From an uncultured Sphingomonadales bacterium (GTDB lineage Bacteria > Pseudomonadota > Alphaproteobacteria > Sphingomonadales > Sphingomonadaceae), in NCBI GenBank assembly GCA_903911985.1, contig CAIWFP010000142.1:1-10476 (forward strand): a stretch of DNA of 10,476 nucleotides. The letters run 5' to 3'. Positions 6,502 through 10,476 of this stretch are shown here, in pieces (the first letter of the stretch is position 1; each line of letters begins with the position of its first letter). The position numbers and the translations under genes are program-made. The notes beneath the pieces are model-generated. The model did no database searches, was not told where the DNA came from, and saw nothing but the letters and a program-made list of their open reading frames with translations.

Positions 6502-7458
6502 ATGAAGCGAAAGGCTTTGGTGGGCTGCACCGGATTTGTCGGGGGCACATTGTCGCGCCAGAGGCAGTTCGACGGCCTCTATCACTCCCGCAACATCGAC
6601 GAAATCGCTGGCCAGTCCTTCGACATGGTGGTGTGTGCGGCCGCGCCTGCGACCATGTGGGCGGCCAACCAGAACCCGGAGGCCGACAAGGCCAATCTGG
6701 ACCGGCTGGCCGACGTGCTGACCCGGGTGAATGTGGGGAATTTTGTCCTCATCTCCACCATCGCCGTGTTTGACAACCCCGCCGCCGGTTATACCGAAGC
6801 CAGCGCGGTTTACGAAACACAGAAAGCCTATGGCCGCCACCGCCGCCAGCTGGAGGAGCGTTTTGCCGCCCATTTCCCCCGGTGCCACGTGCTGCGCCTG
6901 CCCGCGCTGTTCGGTCCGGGGCTGAAAAAGAACTTCATCTTCGATCTGATGAATCCGCTGCCCTCCTTCATCAAACCCGACAGGTTTGACGAAACCGCCA
7001 GCGCCTTTTCGCCCGCCGATGCCGCTTTGCTGCGCCGCTGGTACGCTCTTGACGCGGCTCTGGGCATGTGGGCGCTGGACCGGGCCGGGCTGGCCGCCTC
7101 GCCCGACAGCCCGGCGCTTACCGCCGCATTCGAGGCGATCGGCTTTGTTTCCCGCAATTTCACCAACAGTGCCAGCCGCTTCCAATATTACAATATGGCC
7201 CGGCTGGCCGTCGATATCGACACGGTGGTCGGCGCCGGGCTGGCGGCGGTCAACATCTGTTCAGAGCCGCTGGAGGCTGCCACCATCGCCCGCGAGCTGA
7301 CCGGGCAGGCCTTTGCCAATGACGGCCCGCCACAGGTCGCCGAGGATATGCGCTCCGACCATGCGGCGCTGTTCGGCGGCAGCGGGCCCTATCTCTTTGG
7401 GCGGGAAGCGGTGCTGGCCGACCTCAAGGCGTTTTATACCGCGCAGACAGCGACATGA
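6502..7458 (+). CDS. Extended-SDR-like NAD(P)-dependent epimerase/dehydratase family protein
   Basis: The 318-residue protein begins with a Rossmann strand and dinucleotide-binding loop, GCTGFVG (8-14). Next come VCAAAPATMW (44-53), matching the NAD-contacting Ala-rich strand of sugar-nucleotide SDRs, and LISTIAVF (83-90) with Ser85/Thr86 in the catalytic Ser/Thr place. The catalytic Tyr is probably Tyr110 in AYGRHRRQLEE, about 25 residues on. There the usual YxxxK lysine is Arg114. A literal YxxxK (Tyr104...Lys108) lies just before but at an unusual distance. LRLPALFGPG (131-140) fits the family. I chose the ATG at 6502; longer in-frame starts run through the direct-repeat leader. No strong ribosome binding site is visible. 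It heads the rightward operon and its stop overlaps the next start (ATGA). It probably oxidises or reduces a nucleotide sugar or related polyol; the substrate is unknown. Confidence 0.82.
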   Translation: MKRKALVGCTGFVGGTLSRQRQFDGLYHSRNIDEIAGQSFDMVVCAAAPATMWAANQNPEADKANLDRLADVLTRVNVGNFVLISTIAVFDNPAAGYTEASAVYETQKAYGRHRRQLEERFAAHFPRCHVLRLPALFGPGLKKNFIFDLMNPLPSFIKPDRFDETASAFSPADAALLRRWYALDAALGMWALDRAGLAASPDSPALTAAFEAIGFVSRNFTNSASRFQYYNMARLAVDIDTVVGAGLAAVNICSEPLEAATIARELTGQAFANDGPPQVAEDMRSDHAALFGGSGPYLFGREAVLADLKAFYTAQTAT

Positions 7459-8309
7459 AGCTGGCGATCTCGAACATCGCCTGGAGCCCGGACCTCGCCC
7501 GCACCGCCTATGGCCTGATGCGGGACCATGGCTTTACCGGGCTGGAAATCGCCCCGGGCCTGACCTTTGCCGGCGAGGCCGATGTATTTTGCCCCGGCGC
7601 CCCGGCTCTCGCCGCCTTCCGCGCCGATTTGGCCGAATTCGGCCTGCGGGCGGTGTCGATGCAATCGCTGCTGTTTGGTGTGAGCGGCGCGCAGATCTTC
7701 GGCACGCCCGAGGAACTGGCCCATTTCGAGGCGGCGATGGGCCGGGCGATCGCGCTGGCCGAAATGCTGGAAATACCCAACCTTGTGTTCGGCTCGCCCA
7801 GAAATCGCGCCTTCCCCGATGGCATGTCGGCACAGGCCGTGACCGACCATTCCCGCGCGGTTTTCCGCCGGCTGGGCGATCGGGCGCTGGCTGCTGGCAC
7901 CACCCTCGCGCTCGAACCGAACCCTGCCGCCTATGGCACGAATTTTCTCACCACCGTGGAGGCGGCCGCTTGCTATGTCGCGGCGCTCGATCACCCTGGC
8001 GTAACGCTGAACTATGACCTTGGCGCGCTGTATATGAACGGCGAGCAGGCCCGGGCCGGGGCGCTTTACGATCTGGCTGAGGGCCGGGTTTCGCATGTCC
8101 ATATCAGCGAACCCAACCTCGCGCCCGCGCCCGCCGATGCGGAAAGTCTCACCGGTATTGCCACCGCGCTGCTGTCGCGCGGCTACGACCGCTGGTTCTC
8201 GATCGAAATGCGCGCGCCCGATAATGACGTCGCCAAACAGATCGCGCATAGCCTTGGCCGCGTTGCCAAGGCTATGGCCGGGGCAAAACAGGGAAGCGGG
8301 CAGGCATAA
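7455..8309 (+). CDS. Xylose-isomerase-like TIM-barrel protein (sugar phosphate isomerase/epimerase family)
   Basis: The 284-residue protein matches the AP endonuclease 2/xylose isomerase-like TIM barrel superfamily, which includes isomerases, epimerases and dehydratases of sugars and inositols. It starts MKLAISNIAW, a first beta strand as in the family. Likely metal ligands sit at the ends of later strands: Glu154 (LALEPNP), Asp188 (LNYDLG), His214 and/or His216 (SHVHISEPN) and Glu251 (FSIEM). FTGLEIAPG (27-35) is the second strand with its usual Glu. It is cytoplasmic. Its ATG overlaps the SDR stop by 4 nt and its TAA overlaps the next ATG by 1 nt, so all three are probably co-translated. 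Side by side with an SDR and an FAD oxidoreductase, it may build or convert an unusual sugar. The exact reaction cannot be deduced. Confidence 0.87.
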   Translation: MKLAISNIAWSPDLARTAYGLMRDHGFTGLEIAPGLTFAGEADVFCPGAPALAAFRADLAEFGLRAVSMQSLLFGVSGAQIFGTPEELAHFEAAMGRAIALAEMLEIPNLVFGSPRNRAFPDGMSAQAVTDHSRAVFRRLGDRALAAGTTLALEPNPAAYGTNFLTTVEAAACYVAALDHPGVTLNYDLGALYMNGEQARAGALYDLAEGRVSHVHISEPNLAPAPADAESLTGIATALLSRGYDRWFSIEMRAPDNDVAKQIAHSLGRVAKAMAGAKQGSGQA

Positions 8310-9337
8310 TGCGTAGCGATATTCTCGTTTCCGTCGGTGTGGTGGATGAGCAGGGGCCAACCATCACGGTTCCGCGCCTTGCCGGGCTGATCGAGGGGCT
8401 GGCGCGGGCCTACCGCTATTTCGAGGTTGTCTATGTCGTCTCGGAGGGCGCGCGGGGCGAGCTTGACGCGCTGGCCGCGCAAATCGCTCCTCTGGCCAAT
8501 TTGCGCATCATCATCACCGGCGAAAGCACGCGTTTCTATCGCCAGCGGCTGATCGCCATGTCGGAGGCGATCGGCGATGTCGTCGCCCTGTTCGATCTTG
8601 ACGATCTTGGCGTGGACACACTGGTGGCAAAACTTGGCGAGGCCAAGGACAATAACGAGATCATGATCGGCTGGCGGTCGGCGCGTCATCGCAACCGCTG
8701 GAGCTATGGCCTGCTTTCGCTCGCCTCGCGCAATCACATCACCGCGCAGGCGGCGCGCACCATCCTCATTCCGCGAGAGTTGATGAACGGCGTCATCTCC
8801 CGCCGCAGCGCCGCGCTTGATCTGCGGTTCGAGCCCCGCATTCCGCAGGGACGCTATCGGCGGTTCGAGGTGGCGGGCAAAGGATCGACGCGGGGCGGGT
8901 TTGCCCAACGCTACGAGCTGTTCATCGAGATTTTGCTGTGCGGCGCGCCGCGCTATCTCAAGGCCTATGCGGCAGCGGGCTTCATGGTGATGATAGGCGC
9001 CTCGCTATATATGGTATATGCTCTCGCCGTGGTGCTGCTGCGCAAGCATGTTCAGGAGGGATGGTTCTCCACGACGATCACCCAGGCTGGCTCTACCGCC
9101 TTCATCGCCGGTGGCATGTCGATCCTGTCGATTGCGCTGATCGCCATTTACGAAAGGCTGCATGGCGGCGAGGACCGGATAATTGTCGACGAGATCGCCA
9201 ATACCAGCTTCTTTGACAAGGTCACCGATCGCAACGTGGAGCTGACCGGCGGTGGCGGCAGGGCTTTCGCCGGCACACCGGTTGGCGGGCCGATTGGCCA
9301 ATTGCCCATTACCGGAGAACAAAGCCATGACGCCTGA
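8309..9337 (+). CDS. Divergent GtrB/DPM-like GT2 with two C-terminal membrane helices
   Basis: The 342-residue protein has a GT2-like N-terminal part (about 1-200) and two hydrophobic helices at about 221-244 and 259-281. These are joined by a segment GWFSTTITQAGSTAFIAGGM that resembles the Gly-Trp...Gly-Gly pattern between the two helices of GtrB-type polyprenyl-phosphate glycosyltransferases. VALFDLDDL (92-100) supplies a DXD-like acidic group. The usual DGSTD-type nucleotide motif near residue 45 is missing; the equivalent strand reads VVYVVSEGARGELD. The tail after 290 is Gly-rich and probably disordered. Its ATG overlaps the preceding TAA by one base, and a GGGAAG lies about 12 nt upstream. 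It overlaps the next gene by 11 nt. It may make a lipid-linked sugar for the GT-C/GtrA proteins, or it may be a non-catalytic partner. The function is less certain than for the other GT2 proteins. Confidence 0.75.
   Translation: MRSDILVSVGVVDEQGPTITVPRLAGLIEGLARAYRYFEVVYVVSEGARGELDALAAQIAPLANLRIIITGESTRFYRQRLIAMSEAIGDVVALFDLDDLGVDTLVAKLGEAKDNNEIMIGWRSARHRNRWSYGLLSLASRNHITAQAARTILIPRELMNGVISRRSAALDLRFEPRIPQGRYRRFEVAGKGSTRGGFAQRYELFIEILLCGAPRYLKAYAAAGFMVMIGASLYMVYALAVVLLRKHVQEGWFSTTITQAGSTAFIAGGMSILSIALIAIYERLHGGEDRIIVDEIANTSFFDKVTDRNVELTGGGGRAFAGTPVGGPIGQLPITGEQSHDA
9314..9317 (+). promoter_or_regulatory. Ribosome binding site that fixes the start of the downstream GT2
   Basis: GGAG (followed by AA) lies 9 nt before the ATG at 9327 and is the clearest Shine-Dalgarno site in the rightward operon. 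It supports the ATG at 9327 over an in-frame upstream start at 9252 inside the preceding gene. Confidence 0.6.
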
Positions 9338-10184
9338 GCCCGACGCGTCCGACGCTCTGGCACAGGCCATAGCCCAGCGCGGCTGGGTGGTGCCCGCCTT
9401 TCGCGCCGAACCCCTGCGCGTGCGGGCCACGCGCTATGTCATCATCATCCCGGTCATCAACGAAGGCGAGCGGATCCAGCGCCAGTTGCGCGAGATGGCG
9501 GCCCTGAACATTCACGCCACCATCGACACGGTGGTGGTGGATGGCGGATCGACCGACGGCTCGCTCGCGCCCGCGTTTCTGGAAAAGGTGGGGGTGCGGG
9601 CGCTGCTCACCAAGACGGGGCCGGGCAAGCTTTCAGCCCAGCTGCGTTGTGCCTATGCCTGGGCGCTGCTCGAAGGCTATGAGGGCATCATCACCATCGA
9701 CGGCAATGGCAAGGACGGTGTGGATAGCTTGCCCCGTTTTGCCGAGGCGCTGGACCAGGGCTTTGGCTATGTGCAGGCCTCGCGGTTCCTGGGCGGCGGT
9801 CATGCCGAAAATACCCCGCTGTCGCGCCTGCTGGCCATCCGGCTGATCCATGCCCCCGCGCTCAGTCTTGCGGCACGTTACTGGTTCACCGACACCACCC
9901 AGGGCTATCGCGCCTATTCCAGCGCCTATCTGCTGGACGAGCGCACCCAGCCCTTTCGCGCGGTGTTCCAGCGTTACGAGCTGCTCGCCTATCTCACCGT
10001 GCGCGCCAGCCAGCTGGGTTATCGGGTGACCGAACTGCCCACCACCCGCATCTATCCCAAAGACGAGGCGATCCCGACCAAAATTTCCGGACTGGGGGCG
10101 CTGGTGGATCTGCTGCAAGTGGTGTGGCGGGCTTTGCGCGGTGCGTATAATCCCCGCGCCGCGGGCCCAGATTCGCAGGCATGA
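9327..10184 (+). CDS. GT2 family glycosyltransferase (GT-A fold, soluble)
   Basis: This is an inverting-type glycosyltransferase that uses a nucleotide sugar; it is cytoplasmic or membrane-peripheral and has no convincing membrane helix. Of 285 residues, the domain starts near 37: VIIIPVINEGERI (38-50), VVVDGGSTDGS (69-79) for nucleotide binding, and TIDGNGKDG (123-131) where most relatives carry DXD. ASRFLGGG (151-158), TDTTQGYRAYS (188-198) and FQRYELLAYLTVRA (214-227) follow the usual later GT2 layout. The first ~35 residues are an extension before the fold. The start is supported by the GGAG at 9314. It overlaps the preceding gene by 11 nt, and its TGA overlaps the ATG of the FAD gene as ATGA. 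The DGNGKDG motif resembles a subgroup of DPM-like GT2 proteins. Donor and acceptor are unknown. Confidence 0.87.
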   Translation: MTPEPDASDALAQAIAQRGWVVPAFRAEPLRVRATRYVIIIPVINEGERIQRQLREMAALNIHATIDTVVVDGGSTDGSLAPAFLEKVGVRALLTKTGPGKLSAQLRCAYAWALLEGYEGIITIDGNGKDGVDSLPRFAEALDQGFGYVQASRFLGGGHAENTPLSRLLAIRLIHAPALSLAARYWFTDTTQGYRAYSSAYLLDERTQPFRAVFQRYELLAYLTVRASQLGYRVTELPTTRIYPKDEAIPTKISGLGALVDLLQVVWRALRGAYNPRAAGPDSQA

Positions 10185-10476
10185 CCGAGGTGGCCCCGCG
10201 CGCGGAATATGATTTTGTCATCGTCGGCGGCGGCTTTTACGGCTGCTGCCTCGCGCTTTATCTGCGCAGCATCAGCGACCGCATTCTGGTGGTGGAGGAA
10301 CAGGACGAGCTGCTGACCCGCGCCTCGCGGGTCAATCAGGCGCGGGTGCATTTCGGCTTTCACTACCCACGCAGCTTCGTCACCGCGCTGCGCTCGCGCG
10401 AGCTTTCGGCGCGGTTTGCCGCCGATTTCAGCGAGGCGGTGGTCGATGATTTCCAGATGCTCTACGCCATCGCCCG
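10181..10476 (+). CDS. FAD-dependent oxidoreductase (DAO-like), N-terminal part (runs off the right edge)
   Basis: The first 98 codons are present, and the frame is open to the window end. I translated it from the ATG at 10181. An FAD-binding Rossmann motif follows: DFVIVGGGFYGCCLALYL (11-28), with the second strand RILVVEEQDELL (34-45) ending in the acidic residues that bind the ribose. ASRVNQARVHFGFHYPRS (48-65) is a distinctive stretch; similar Asn-Gln-Ala-Arg-X-His...His-Tyr-Pro-Arg patterns occur in uncharacterised FAD oxidoreductases of surface-polysaccharide clusters. The start codon overlaps the GT2 stop (ATGA), so it belongs to the rightward operon. It may oxidise a sugar, amino sugar or lipid-linked group. 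Only the cofactor fold is visible; the catalytic domain is outside the window. Confidence 0.85.
   Translation, partial: MTEVAPRAEYDFVIVGGGFYGCCLALYLRSISDRILVVEEQDELLTRASRVNQARVHFGFHYPRSFVTALRSRELSARFAADFSEAVVDDFQMLYAIA

Noticed and set aside
6252..6548. N-terminal extension of the leftward GT2 gene by 99 codons
   Set aside because: The extension would cover the divergent promoter region and the first codons of the SDR gene and shows no similarity to GT2 proteins.
4752..6773. A 673-codon open frame on the plus strand, antisense to the methyltransferase and GT2 genes
   Set aside because: Its protein is His/Gln/Arg-rich low-complexity sequence without domain signatures, while the opposite strand encodes clear GT2 and methyltransferase motifs. 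Long antisense frames are common at this GC content.
7434..8360. A 308-codon minus-strand frame opposite the TIM-barrel gene
   Set aside because: The composition is typical of an antisense shadow, and the plus strand shows conserved strand and metal-ligand motifs.

Overview
The window is GC-rich, tightly packed bacterial DNA. Its genes overlap by a few bases, some start with GTG, and several antisense frames are free of stops, as expected at high GC. Codon use and protein families suggest an alphaproteobacterium, possibly a sphingomonad such as Novosphingobium. That placement is an inference from style, not from a marker gene. Eleven coding sequences are supported, nine complete and two cut by the window ends. 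Nearly all belong to membrane-linked glycan or glycolipid synthesis. No tRNA, rRNA, CRISPR array, insertion sequence or transposase gene was seen.

Left edge (1-840): the first 172 codons of queG (epoxyqueuosine reductase, tRNA modification) run leftward out of the window. A 322-bp gap follows. It contains a roughly 103-bp palindromic element built from two adjacent hairpins with CCAAGG/CCTTGG arms and matching 9-bp ends, resembling a REP/BIME unit or a very small MITE.

Left arm of the glycan locus (841-6251): a multi-spanning GT-C type membrane glycosyltransferase (+) converges, 15 bp apart, on a leftward four-gene operon. Read from 6251 down to 2608, that operon encodes a GT2 glycosyltransferase with C-terminal membrane helices (polyprenyl/dolichyl-phosphate-glucose synthase-like), a SAM methyltransferase, a small GtrA-family membrane protein and a GT4 glycosyltransferase. 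The first three genes overlap and the fourth starts 5 nt after the third.

Centre (6252-6501): a 250-bp divergent control region. It holds a 23-bp near-perfect palindrome, a plausible sigma70-type promoter (TTGCCA, 17 bp, TATACG) facing right, and paired direct repeats just before the right-hand operon.

Right arm (6502-10476): a rightward operon whose members overlap by 1-11 nt. It encodes an extended-SDR-like NAD(P) protein, a xylose-isomerase-like TIM-barrel protein, a divergent GtrB-like GT2 with two C-terminal helices, a soluble GT2, and the start of an FAD-dependent (DAO-type) oxidoreductase.

How the genes may work together (inference): GT2 enzymes of the GtrB/DPM type charge a polyprenyl phosphate with a sugar, GtrA-type proteins are thought to flip that lipid-sugar, and GT-C enzymes use it as donor on the far side of the membrane. 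All three classes are present. The SDR, TIM-barrel and FAD proteins look like a small sugar- or polyol-modifying pathway supplying or tailoring an unusual residue. The final product cannot be deduced from sequence.
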